Shown here: positions 1-7,066 of the stretch, in pieces
Layout of the letters: every line of letters begins with the position of its first letter
How positions within the stretch are numbered: the first letter of the stretch is position 1
Source of the DNA: Alphaproteobacteria bacterium
GTDB taxonomy: Bacteria; Pseudomonadota; Alphaproteobacteria; Micavibrionales; UBA2020
DNA length: 33,579 bases
Reading direction: 5' to 3'
Assembly (NCBI GenBank): GCA_016124645.1
Contig: WGNE01000015.1
Location: 1-33,579, forward strand
The notes under the pieces: model-generated
The model's input: the letters and a program-made list of their open reading frames with translations, nothing else
Database searches by the model: none
What the model was told of the DNA's origin: nothing
Program-made: the position numbers and the translations under genes

Positions 1-1045
1 ACCCCACCGGATGCCGGTTGTTCGCCGAATAGCGTCCCGTCACGTAATGCTCCAGCTGGCGTTCGATGTCGGCCAGCAGGGAGGAGGCGCCGATGCGGAA
101 GAGGTCGGGCTGGAGCCAGTCGTTGCCCAGCTCCTCCTTCATCAGGAACTGGTAGTTCATGACGTCCTTCGCGGTGCTGATGCCGCCGGCGGGCTTGTAG
201 CCGATCTTGTAGCCGGTCGCTTCCTCGAACTCGCGGATCATGCGGATCATGACGAGGGAGACGGGCAGGTTGGCGTTCACGCTTTCCTTGCCGGTCGAGG
301 TCTTGATGAAGTCCGAACCCGCCATCATGGCGACGAGGCTGGCCTTGGCGACGTTGCGCATGGTCGCCAGCTCGCCGGTGGCGAGGATGGATTTCAGGTG
401 CGCCTCGCCGCAGGCCTCGCGCATCGCCTTCACTTCGTCGTAAAGCGCGTGCCAGTTGCCGGTCAGCACATGGGCGCGGGTGATGACGATGTCGATTTCC
501 TTCGCCCCGGCGGCGACGGAGGCGCGGATTTCCTGCAGGCGTTGCTTGAGCGGCGAGAGGCCGTGCGGAAAACCGGCGGAAACGGCGGCGACGGGGATGT
601 TCGTGCCTTCCAGCGCCTTCACCGCCGTGGGCACCATTTCATGATAGACGCAGATGGCGCCGGTGGTGAGGTTCAGGTCTTCAATGCCCAGTGCCTGCAC
701 GATGTCTTCGCGCAGCGGCTTTCTCGCCTTGGCGCAGAGCCGGCGGACGCGGCCGGGGGTGTCGTCCCCGCTCAAGGTGGTCAGGTCGATGCAGGACAGG
801 GCCTTCAAAAGCCAGGCGGCCTGCCACTGCTTCTTGACCGTCCGGCGGCCCAGCAGGGTGGAGGTCCGGCGCTCGACGGCGGAAAGGTTGACGTTCACGC
901 CTTCCAGCCAGTCCAGGTTCAGCTCCGTGCCCGGGCTGCGGGCGTGGGCGTGGCCGTTCTTGCGGTTGGCCGCGACGGGGAGTTTCACGGGCAGGTTGCT
1001 GACCTTCGCGTCCTCGCGGGTCATATGCGTGTTGGATCTCGCCAT
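1..1045 (-). CDS. deoC: Deoxyribose-phosphate aldolase, long form (3' end cut by window edge)
   Basis: The product is a class I aldolase that reversibly cleaves 2-deoxyribose-5-phosphate to glyceraldehyde-3-phosphate and acetaldehyde in cytoplasmic deoxynucleoside catabolism. I translated 348 codons from the ATG at 1045; the frame is still open at base 1, so the C-terminus is missing. Visible family motifs are CIDLTTLSGDD (from residue 85), KEIDIV with Asp185, DFIKTSTGK with the expected Schiff-base Lys248, and YKPAGGI with the proton-relay Lys284. About 80 extra N-terminal residues compared with the 259-residue E. coli enzyme match the long (human DERA-like) branch. The start is supported by a GAGGAG Shine-Dalgarno about 7 nt upstream. 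The gene is divergent from the helicase at 1163. Confident identification. Confidence 0.93.
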   Translation of the reverse strand, partial: MARSNTHMTREDAKVSNLPVKLPVAANRKNGHAHARSPGTELNLDWLEGVNVNLSAVERRTSTLLGRRTVKKQWQAAWLLKALSCIDLTTLSGDDTPGRVRRLCAKARKPLREDIVQALGIEDLNLTTGAICVYHEMVPTAVKALEGTNIPVAAVSAGFPHGLSPLKQRLQEIRASVAAGAKEIDIVITRAHVLTGNWHALYDEVKAMREACGEAHLKSILATGELATMRNVAKASLVAMMAGSDFIKTSTGKESVNANLPVSLVMIRMIREFEEATGYKIGYKPAGGISTAKDVMNYQFLMKEELGNDWLQPDLFRIGASSLLADIERQLEHYVTGRYSANNRHPVG

Positions 1046-1162
1046 GTCTGGCTCCTCGGGAATTTAATATGAAATAATGCTTGTAAACTACATGGAAAAC
1101 AGCGTATGAGCAATGTATTCAGCGCATAAAAGGCGCCAAAACGCGTAACAAATAACGGTATT
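1046..1162. promoter_or_regulatory. Divergent intergenic region, deoC / DEAD-box helicase
   Basis: This AT-richer gap of 117 bp must carry the promoters of both divergent genes. On the plus strand a weak candidate is TTGTAA at about 1081 followed after 18 nt by TATGAG. No convincing -35/-10 pair or operator dyad was found for deoC. The helicase ATG has only a poor Shine-Dalgarno (AATAACGGTATT precedes it). Confidence 0.35.
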
Positions 1163-2488
1163 ATGGAATTTAAAGAACTCGGATTGAGCGATCCCGTATT
1201 GAAGGCTATCGACGAAGCCGGATACAAGGAACCGACCCCCATTCAGGCACAGGCGATTCCCGTCATCCTGATGACGCGCGACGTGCTGGGCATCGCCCAG
1301 ACAGGGACGGGCAAGACGGCGTCCTTCACCCTGCCGATGATCGACATTCTGGCCGGCGGCCGGGCCAAGGCGCGCATGCCGCGCTCGCTCATCCTCTCGC
1401 CCACGCGCGAGCTGGCGGCGCAGATTTCCGAGAACTTCGAGAAATACGGCAAGTACAACAAGCTGACGCAGGCGCTCATCGTCGGTGGCACCTCGATGGA
1501 CGAGCAGATCCGCAACCTCGATCGCGGGGTGGACGTTCTGATCGCCACGCCGGGCCGGTTGCTCGACCTGTTCGAGCGCGGCAAGATCTTGCTGGCGGAC
1601 ATCAAAATCCTCGTCATCGACGAGGCGGACCGCATGCTGGACATGGGCTTCATCCCGGATCTGGAGAAAATCGTCTCCATCCTGCCGCCCATCCGCCAGA
1701 CGCTGTTTTTCTCCGCCACCATGCCGCCGCCCATCAAGAAGCTGGCGGACAAATACCTGTCGAACCCCAAGACCATCACCGTTTCCGCGCCCTCATCGAC
1801 GGCGGAAAACGTGGAGCAGTTCCTGGTGGCCGTGCCCCATTTCCGCAAGAAGCCGGACGCCTTCTACAAGCTTTACAAGAAGGAAGACGTGAAGAACGCC
1901 TTCATCTTCTGCAACCGCAAGCGCGACATCAACGACGTCTGCCGCTTCATGAAGGGCAAGGGCATCAAGGCCGCCCCGCTGCACGGCGACATGGACCAGT
2001 CCGAGCGCACGAAGACGCTGGGCAGCTTCAAGGCGGGCGAGATCGACATTCTCGTCTGTTCCGACGTCGCCGCCCGCGGGCTGGACGTGCCGGCCATGTC
2101 CCATGTCTTCAACTGGGACGTGCCCAACCACCCCGAGGATTACGTCCACCGCATCGGCCGCACGGGCCGGGCGGGGGCCACGGGCCGCGCCTTCACCCTG
2201 ACGGTGCCGAACGACGCGAAAGTGCTGGGCATCATCCAGAAGCTCATCGGCAAACAGATCGAGATGCTGGACCTCGGCCTCGGCCATGCGCCGCCGCCGC
2301 CGAAGGAAGACGCCACGCGCCCGCCGCCCGCGCTGCGCCAGCGCGAACGCCGCCACAACCGCGCGGAAAAGCAGAACCGCCGCCACCGCCATATCGACGA
2401 TATGGACGTCGATCTCGACGAGAAGAAGGGCGGGGACAAGGACGGCGGCGCTTTCGGCGACGATGTTCCGGCCTTCCTGCGCCGCTGA
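1163..2488 (+). CDS. rhlE: DEAD-box ATP-dependent RNA helicase, RhlE-like
   Basis: This is a cytoplasmic ATP-dependent RNA helicase that remodels RNA or RNP, probably in ribosome assembly or RNA decay. The 441-residue protein has every DEAD-box motif in order: Q motif PTPIQ (24-28), motif I AQTGTGKT (45-52), PTRELA (80-85), GG and TPGR (129-132), DEAD (153-156), SAT (184-186), ARGLD (304-308) and HRIGRTGRAG (329-338). A charged, Arg/Pro-rich tail begins near residue 395 and ends VPAFLRR, a tail type often seen in RhlE proteins. The paralogue name rests on overall resemblance, so the symbol is tentative; the family call is certain. It is followed by lptD after 52 bp. Confidence 0.93.
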   Translation: MEFKELGLSDPVLKAIDEAGYKEPTPIQAQAIPVILMTRDVLGIAQTGTGKTASFTLPMIDILAGGRAKARMPRSLILSPTRELAAQISENFEKYGKYNKLTQALIVGGTSMDEQIRNLDRGVDVLIATPGRLLDLFERGKILLADIKILVIDEADRMLDMGFIPDLEKIVSILPPIRQTLFFSATMPPPIKKLADKYLSNPKTITVSAPSSTAENVEQFLVAVPHFRKKPDAFYKLYKKEDVKNAFIFCNRKRDINDVCRFMKGKGIKAAPLHGDMDQSERTKTLGSFKAGEIDILVCSDVAARGLDVPAMSHVFNWDVPNHPEDYVHRIGRTGRAGATGRAFTLTVPNDAKVLGIIQKLIGKQIEMLDLGLGHAPPPPKEDATRPPPALRQRERRHNRAEKQNRRHRHIDDMDVDLDEKKGGDKDGGAFGDDVPAFLRR

Positions 2489-2507
2489 CCGTATATTTCC
2501 CCGAGTA

Positions 2508-2540
2508 TTGACAACCCGCTGATTTTTCAGGAAAATCAGG
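2508..2540 (+). promoter_or_regulatory. lptD upstream signal: hairpin enclosing the RBS, overlapping a possible promoter
   Basis: A perfect 8-bp inverted repeat CTGATTTT/AAAATCAG (2519-2526 and 2532-2539) with a 5-nt loop TCAGG ends one base before the lptD ATG, so most of the AGGA ribosome-binding element sits in the loop. The same stretch can be read as a promoter, TTGACA at 2508-2513, 17 nt, then GAAAAT at 2531-2536. That would place the transcript start about at the ATG. Both readings are seen in the sequence; function is inferred. Confidence 0.4.
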
Positions 2541-4838
2541 ATGCGGCAGCCTGCGCCTGCCGCGCCCGTCAATCACCAGCCGCAAGAAGCCGTTTTGTCC
2601 AGACGAAGACCCGAAATATTCCGCCCGGCTTTTTTCCCGCTGCTCTTCGCGGCGGCCTTCGTCCTTGCCGCTGTCCTGCCCGCGCGCGGGGCCGAGAACC
2701 CGGTCAAGGTCAGCGACGCGCCGGTCAGTTTTCAGGCGAAGCAGCTTTCCCACGACGACGCCAAGCAGACCGTGACCGCCATCGGCGACGTGCAGCTCGA
2801 ACAGGGCAAGAAGATTTTGCGCGCCGACAAGATGGTCTATTACCTTGCGACCGACACGGTGGACGCCATCGGCAACGTCTCGCTGCTCGACGACAAGGGG
2901 GACGTGCATTTCGCCGAATACGTCGAGCTGAGCAAGGACCTGAAAAAGGGCTTCATCCACGGCCTGCTTTCCCTGCTGAACGACGGCTCGCGCTTCACGG
3001 CGGCGGAGGCGTACCGCGACAAAGGCGTCACCACCATGCGCGACGCCACCTATACGCCCTGCAAGGTCTGCGAGACGGACCCGAAACCGCTCTGGCAGCT
3101 CAAGGCCGACAAGATCGTGCATGACGAAAAGGCCAAGACCGTGCACTACGACAACGCGCGGCTGGAGTTTCTGGGCGTGCCGCTGCTCTACACGCCGGTC
3201 TTTTCCCACGCGGACCCGACGGTGAAGCGCAAGAGCGGCTTCCTGCGTCCGTCCTACGGCTATTCCAGCGACGTCGGCACCTATGTGGAGGGCGGCTATT
3301 ACTTCGGCGACATCGCGCCCGACAAGGACGCGACCCTCATCGTGCGCCCGACCTCGCTGAAAGGCACGCTGCTGGAAGGCGAATGGCGCGAGCGTTTCAA
3401 GAACGGCAGCATGAAGATCAACCTCGCCGGCGCGAAGTCGGACGTGAAGAAGGAGGACGGCACGGTCGAGCCCGGCCGCGAGCGCGGCGACATCAACGCC
3501 ACCGGGCTTTTCGACCTCAGCAACACCTGGCGCGCGGGCTTCGACGTGCAGCGCGCCTCGGACAAGGAATTCCTGCGCCTCTACGACCTTCCCGGCCAGC
3601 AGAACGTGCTGCAGAGCGACGCCTATGCCGAGCGCTTTTCGGGGCGGAACTACGCGCGCGTCGCCGCCACCAACTTCCAGGACGTGCGCCTCGGCACCCA
3701 CCCCGGCCAGCCTTCCATTTTGCCGGAGATCGAGGACAGCATGACGGGCGAGCCGGACGGGATGCTCGGCGGCCGCTGGACGGCGGGCTTCTCCACGCTG
3801 GGGCTTTACCGCAGTTCCTCGGGCGAGGACATGCAGCGCGCCTCGGTGGATGCCGGGTGGGAACGGCGGAACATTTCCCCGCTGGGCTTTTCGACCCGCG
3901 TGAGCCTCGATACGCGCGGCGATTTCTACGCGGTGCAGGACAGCGACATCTCCAAGACCGACCCCACGCAAAGCCCCAGCAGCCAGACATTCCGCGGCAC
4001 GGCCGTGGCGGGCATGACGACCAGCTACCCGATGGTGCGGCGCTTCGACGGTTCGCAGGTGGTGGTGGAGCCGCTGGTGGGCGCCAGCTTCAGCCCGCGC
4101 ATCAACAACAGCCCGCTGGACATCCCGAACGAGGACAGCATCGACCTGCAGCTCGACACCAACAACCTTTTCGCCGAAAACCGCTTTCCCGGCATCGACC
4201 GGCAGGAAGACGGGGCGCGGGTGAATTACGGGCTGAAGACCGGGCTTTACGGCGACAACGGGCGCTACGCCCGCGCCTTCATCGGCCAGAGCTACCGCTT
4301 TTCCGATCGCACGATATTCCCGCAGGGCTCGGGGCTGGAGAACAAGGCCTCCGACGTCGTGGGGCAGTTCAACGTCAGCCTTTCGCGTTACTTGAGCGGC
4401 GACTACCGCTTCCAGATGGACAGCCACAACCTTTCCCTGCAGCGGCACGAGTTCCAGGCCAACGCGGGCAACGCGACGGTGGACGCCAGCGCGAAATACA
4501 TCTACATCGCCCCCACGGCGGGCACCGGCTTCACCCAGTCGCGCCAGCAGGCGCTGGTTTCGGGCAGCTACAAGTTCGCGCACGACTGGTGGGCGGACAG
4601 CGAGGTGCTGGCCGACATGGGCGAGCAGCCCGGCCTGCGCCGCGCGATGGTTGGGCTGAACTACGCCGACGAATGCTTCTCCTTCTCCGTGGAGGGGGTG
4701 CGCAACCTCATCAACCCCGCCTCGGGCGAGAACGGGACGGTCTTGATGGTGCGGCTCGGCTTCAAGAACATCGGCGAGTTCAATACGCCGCATATCCAGC
4801 TCAGCAAGGCGCCCGACACGGTGCCCGCGCCGCCTTGA
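2541..4838 (+). CDS. lptD: LPS-assembly outer-membrane protein LptD
   Basis: LptD is the outer-membrane beta-barrel that, plugged by LptE, inserts lipopolysaccharide into the outer leaflet. The 765-residue product has a hydrophobic signal segment (about 31-48) with likely cleavage near ARGA-ENP (residue 51). An OstA/LptA-like beta-jellyroll follows (about 55-200: FQAKQLSHDD, TAIGDVQLEQGKK), then the LptD barrel domain. Cysteines are at 174 and 177 (TPCKVC) and 712 (DECFSF), fewer and differently placed than the four of E. coli. ATG 2541 has an AGGA element, but an in-frame TTG at 2595 would give a more ordinary signal peptide (LSRRRPEIF...). The usual alphaproteobacterial partners surA and pdxA are not downstream. 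Confidence 0.95.
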   Translation: MRQPAPAAPVNHQPQEAVLSRRRPEIFRPAFFPLLFAAAFVLAAVLPARGAENPVKVSDAPVSFQAKQLSHDDAKQTVTAIGDVQLEQGKKILRADKMVYYLATDTVDAIGNVSLLDDKGDVHFAEYVELSKDLKKGFIHGLLSLLNDGSRFTAAEAYRDKGVTTMRDATYTPCKVCETDPKPLWQLKADKIVHDEKAKTVHYDNARLEFLGVPLLYTPVFSHADPTVKRKSGFLRPSYGYSSDVGTYVEGGYYFGDIAPDKDATLIVRPTSLKGTLLEGEWRERFKNGSMKINLAGAKSDVKKEDGTVEPGRERGDINATGLFDLSNTWRAGFDVQRASDKEFLRLYDLPGQQNVLQSDAYAERFSGRNYARVAATNFQDVRLGTHPGQPSILPEIEDSMTGEPDGMLGGRWTAGFSTLGLYRSSSGEDMQRASVDAGWERRNISPLGFSTRVSLDTRGDFYAVQDSDISKTDPTQSPSSQTFRGTAVAGMTTSYPMVRRFDGSQVVVEPLVGASFSPRINNSPLDIPNEDSIDLQLDTNNLFAENRFPGIDRQEDGARVNYGLKTGLYGDNGRYARAFIGQSYRFSDRTIFPQGSGLENKASDVVGQFNVSLSRYLSGDYRFQMDSHNLSLQRHEFQANAGNATVDASAKYIYIAPTAGTGFTQSRQQALVSGSYKFAHDWWADSEVLADMGEQPGLRRAMVGLNYADECFSFSVEGVRNLINPASGENGTVLMVRLGFKNIGEFNTPHIQLSKAPDTVPAPP

Positions 4839-4914
4839 GATGCGGGTCTTGTCCGCGCGGCTTCAATGGCATATCCTGAAGCATGTTCCGGTTTTTTAAG
4901 GGGATTTTTCCGGC

Positions 4915-5640
4915 ATGAGCCTGATGATGTATGAAACGGGAGGACGGTACCGGCGGCGCGCGGCGGCGCGGCGGCGGCGCATCCTGCTGTCCATCGTCTT
5001 CCTTGCCCTTTTGTCCGGCGCCTCCTACTGGTGGGGGGCGGAGCATGTGCGCAGCAGCGAAATGGCCTACAAGGAACAGGCCATGAAGATGCAGGACGAG
5101 CGCGCGGGGCTGGAGCAGACCATCACCACCCTGCGCTCCGAAGTGCAATCGACGCAGGTGCATTACCAGCAGCTGAAGACGCAGTACGACAAGGAAGTGC
5201 CGCAGGGCGAGTTCAAGACGCTGACCGACCTCGTCAAGAAGCAGCTCGACGCCGGCATCAAGCCCGAGCGCCTGTCTTTCGTCATCGATTCAGCGCGCCC
5301 GCCGCGCAACTGCAGCGACCCGCAGGTCAAGCGCTTCGTGGTCAAGACGCCCGTCTATAGCGGGCCGCAGGGCACCGTTTCCTTCGGCAACGGGCTGATC
5401 ACGGTGACGGGCGAGGGCGCGCCCTCCGTCAACGCCGCCGGCAAGCCCGAGGCGTGGTACGACCCCGGCAAGCCGGTCAAGGTCACCTTCATCGAGATCG
5501 GCGGCAAGCAGACGGTGAAGGAAGGGCTGCTGCCCATCCAGAACTCCTTCGTCATCGGCAAGAAGGAATACCGCTTCACCGTCGCGGCGGGCGAACGCTC
5601 CTTCATCTCCGTGACGTCCGACAATTGCGATTACCCTTGA
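4915..5640 (+). CDS. Unknown single-pass membrane protein with coiled coil
   Basis: I do not recognise a named family. The 241-residue protein starts with an Arg-rich cytoplasmic segment (residues 11-22). One membrane helix follows (about 23-46, ILLSIVFLALLSGASYWWG), so by the positive-inside rule the rest should face the periplasm. Residues about 50-95 look like a coiled coil. The remaining ~140 residues are rich in predicted beta strands, with Cys in PPRNCSDP and near the C-terminus in SDNCDYP that could form a disulfide. It lies 76 bp after lptD and 6 bp before another small membrane protein, so the two are probably co-transcribed. A role in envelope biogenesis is only a guess from location. 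Confidence 0.8.
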   Translation: MSLMMYETGGRYRRRAAARRRRILLSIVFLALLSGASYWWGAEHVRSSEMAYKEQAMKMQDERAGLEQTITTLRSEVQSTQVHYQQLKTQYDKEVPQGEFKTLTDLVKKQLDAGIKPERLSFVIDSARPPRNCSDPQVKRFVVKTPVYSGPQGTVSFGNGLITVTGEGAPSVNAAGKPEAWYDPGKPVKVTFIEIGGKQTVKEGLLPIQNSFVIGKKEYRFTVAAGERSFISVTSDNCDYP

Positions 5641-5646
5641 AAGCCC

Positions 5647-6117
5647 ATGTCCGACAAACCTGAAAAAAACGAAAAAATCCAGAAGACGAAGGGCTTCGTC
5701 CAAACCGTCATCCTGACGGTCTTCGTGCTCGGCGTCCTGATGCTGGTGGGCAAGCGCGTGCTGATCTATGAAGGCATTCCCGGTCCCCAGCTTTACTTCC
5801 AGAAGGAAGCGGTCATCAAGCGCATCGGCCGCGACAAGTTCGCGCGCATGGCGAAACTGGTCGCCCCCACGGGGCTGGCCGTCGTCTGCGCGGGCGGGGT
5901 GGAGCCTTCGCAGGACGTCATCGACGTGGTCAACGCCTATAACGACAAATACGGCAAGAAGGTTCAGGCCTTCGTGAAGGGGCTGGAGCTCACGAAGGAA
6001 GAGCAGTTCACGATGGACCAGTATTTCTTCCTCTATTTCAAGCGGCAGGTCATGTCCGGCGCGGTCGATTGCGGGATGTTGAAAAACGACATCACCAAGG
6101 GAAAATACAACCCGTAA
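5647..6117 (+). CDS. Unknown small membrane-anchored protein
   Basis: No family recognised. The 156-residue product has a Lys/Glu-rich N-terminus, one hydrophobic helix at about residues 19-35 (VQTVILTVFVLGVLMLVG) and a soluble domain of about 115 residues. That domain contains two Cys (VVCAGG and DCGM). It begins 6 bp after the preceding coiled-coil membrane gene, which implies translational coupling or at least one transcript. Its orientation suggests the soluble domain is periplasmic. It ends at the hairpin-rich junction with the convergent phosphodiesterase gene. Confidence 0.78.
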   Translation: MSDKPEKNEKIQKTKGFVQTVILTVFVLGVLMLVGKRVLIYEGIPGPQLYFQKEAVIKRIGRDKFARMAKLVAPTGLAVVCAGGVEPSQDVIDVVNAYNDKYGKKVQAFVKGLELTKEEQFTMDQYFFLYFKRQVMSGAVDCGMLKNDITKGKYNP

Positions 6118-6157
6118 AGCCCTTCCTGAAGATCTATTTTTTCTGAAAACCGTTGCC

Positions 6158-6179
6158 ACCCCCGCCTTGGCGCGGGGGT
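6158..6179. terminator. GC-rich hairpin between convergent genes
   Basis: ACCCCCGC (6158-6165) and GCGGGGGT (6172-6179) form an 8-bp stem around CTTGGC. There is no T-tract directly after it on either strand, so it may be a repeat-type (REP-like) hairpin or a factor-assisted terminator rather than a canonical intrinsic terminator. It sits between the convergent 5647 and 6204 genes. Confidence 0.5.
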
Positions 6180-6184
6180 CCGGC

Positions 6185-6200
6185 GTGCGCCATGGCGCAC
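6185..6200. repeat. Perfect 16-bp palindrome GTGCGCCATGGCGCAC
   Basis: The 16 bases equal their own reverse complement. The palindrome lies 5 bp after a GC-rich hairpin and 3 bp before the stop of the phosphodiesterase gene. Together they resemble an extragenic palindromic unit; I saw no second copy in this window. Confidence 0.6.
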
Positions 6201-6203
6201 ATA

Positions 6204-6953
6204 TCAATGCTTCGTCGTCAGCTCTTCCAGCATCACGTCGGGATTGTCGGAGAACACGCCGTCCACGCCCCAGCGGATGAGTTCGCGCGCCTTGTCGGGC
6301 TGGTTGATGGTATAGGCGAGGATGGGCTTGTGCGCCTCCATGTATTCCTCCACCAGTTCCTCCTTCGTCGTGTTGCCGTTGATGTTGATGGTCGCGGCCT
6401 GCAGGTAGCCGACGAGCTCCTGCCAGTTCTCCAGATGCTCGTCCATCAAAAAGCCGCGCGGCCATTCGGGCATCATGTCCATTGCGGTTTCGAGGCTGAC
6501 GTGCTGGAAGCTGGAGATGAGCGGCGGCGGACGGTCGTCCGGCCAGATGCGGGTTGCGATGTCGAGCGCGACTTCCGCCGTCTCCACCTCCCGCCCGGCG
6601 CAGGGCTTGATCTCGAGGTTGAGGCCGAGGTTGAGGTCGATGACCGTGTCCAGCAATTGCTCCAGCGTCGGCACCGGCTCCCCGAAGAAACTGTCGCCGT
6701 ACCACGAGCCCGCGTCCAGCTCGCTGATGGTCGCCCAGTCGGCGTCCTTCACCGGGCCGTGGCCGTTGGTGGTGCGGTCGAGGTCGTCGTCGTGGAAGAT
6801 GATGGCCACGCCGTCCTTCGTCAGCTTCACGTCCACCTCCACCCATTCCACGCCGAGGTCGGCGGCGGTGCGGATGGAGGACAGCGTGTTTTCCGGCGCA
6901 TAGGCCTTCGCGCCGCGGTGGCCGATGACTTTGGGAATGAGAAGCGAGGTCAT
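6204..6953 (-). CDS. ugpQ: Glycerophosphodiester phosphodiesterase
   Basis: The enzyme hydrolyses deacylated phospholipid headgroups (glycerophosphodiesters) to glycerol-3-phosphate and an alcohol. The 249-residue protein is a single GDPD TIM-barrel with the classic residues HRG at 12-14 with PENT following, Glu39 and Asp41 (VEVD), His54 (FHDDDLDRTT) and LEIKP further on. No signal peptide is visible, so it should be cytoplasmic like UgpQ rather than periplasmic GlpQ. No ugp transporter genes are nearby. It reads in the same direction as pnp but is separated from it by an intrinsic terminator, so it probably has its own promoter. Confidence 0.9.
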   Translation of the reverse strand: MTSLLIPKVIGHRGAKAYAPENTLSSIRTAADLGVEWVEVDVKLTKDGVAIIFHDDDLDRTTNGHGPVKDADWATISELDAGSWYGDSFFGEPVPTLEQLLDTVIDLNLGLNLEIKPCAGREVETAEVALDIATRIWPDDRPPPLISSFQHVSLETAMDMMPEWPRGFLMDEHLENWQELVGYLQAATININGNTTKEELVEEYMEAHKPILAYTINQPDKARELIRWGVDGVFSDNPDVMLEELTTKH

Positions 6954-7010
6954 GCAAATGCCCTTCGTTGCAGGTGAACCTGCCCAAGACTATAGCCCAG
7001 CCCGCGCCAT

Positions 7011-7047
7011 AAAAAAACGCCGGCGTTTCACGGCCGGCGTCTTTTTT
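7011..7047 (-). terminator. Intrinsic terminator after pnp
   Basis: ACGCCGGC (7017-7024) pairs with GCCGGCGT (7033-7040) around an 8-nt loop. On the minus strand the stem is followed by a run of T (the A run at 7011-7017), which fits termination of pnp 20 bp after its stop. The T run at 7042-7047 makes it potentially bidirectional. Confidence 0.85.
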
Positions 7048-7066
7048 AGCTGTCGGAGGGCGGCGT

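Noticed and set aside
2244..4793. 849-residue minus-strand open frame opposite lptD and the end of the helicase
   Set aside because: It is antisense to lptD, His/Val/Arg-rich with no recognisable motif, and the sense frame is a complete LptD.
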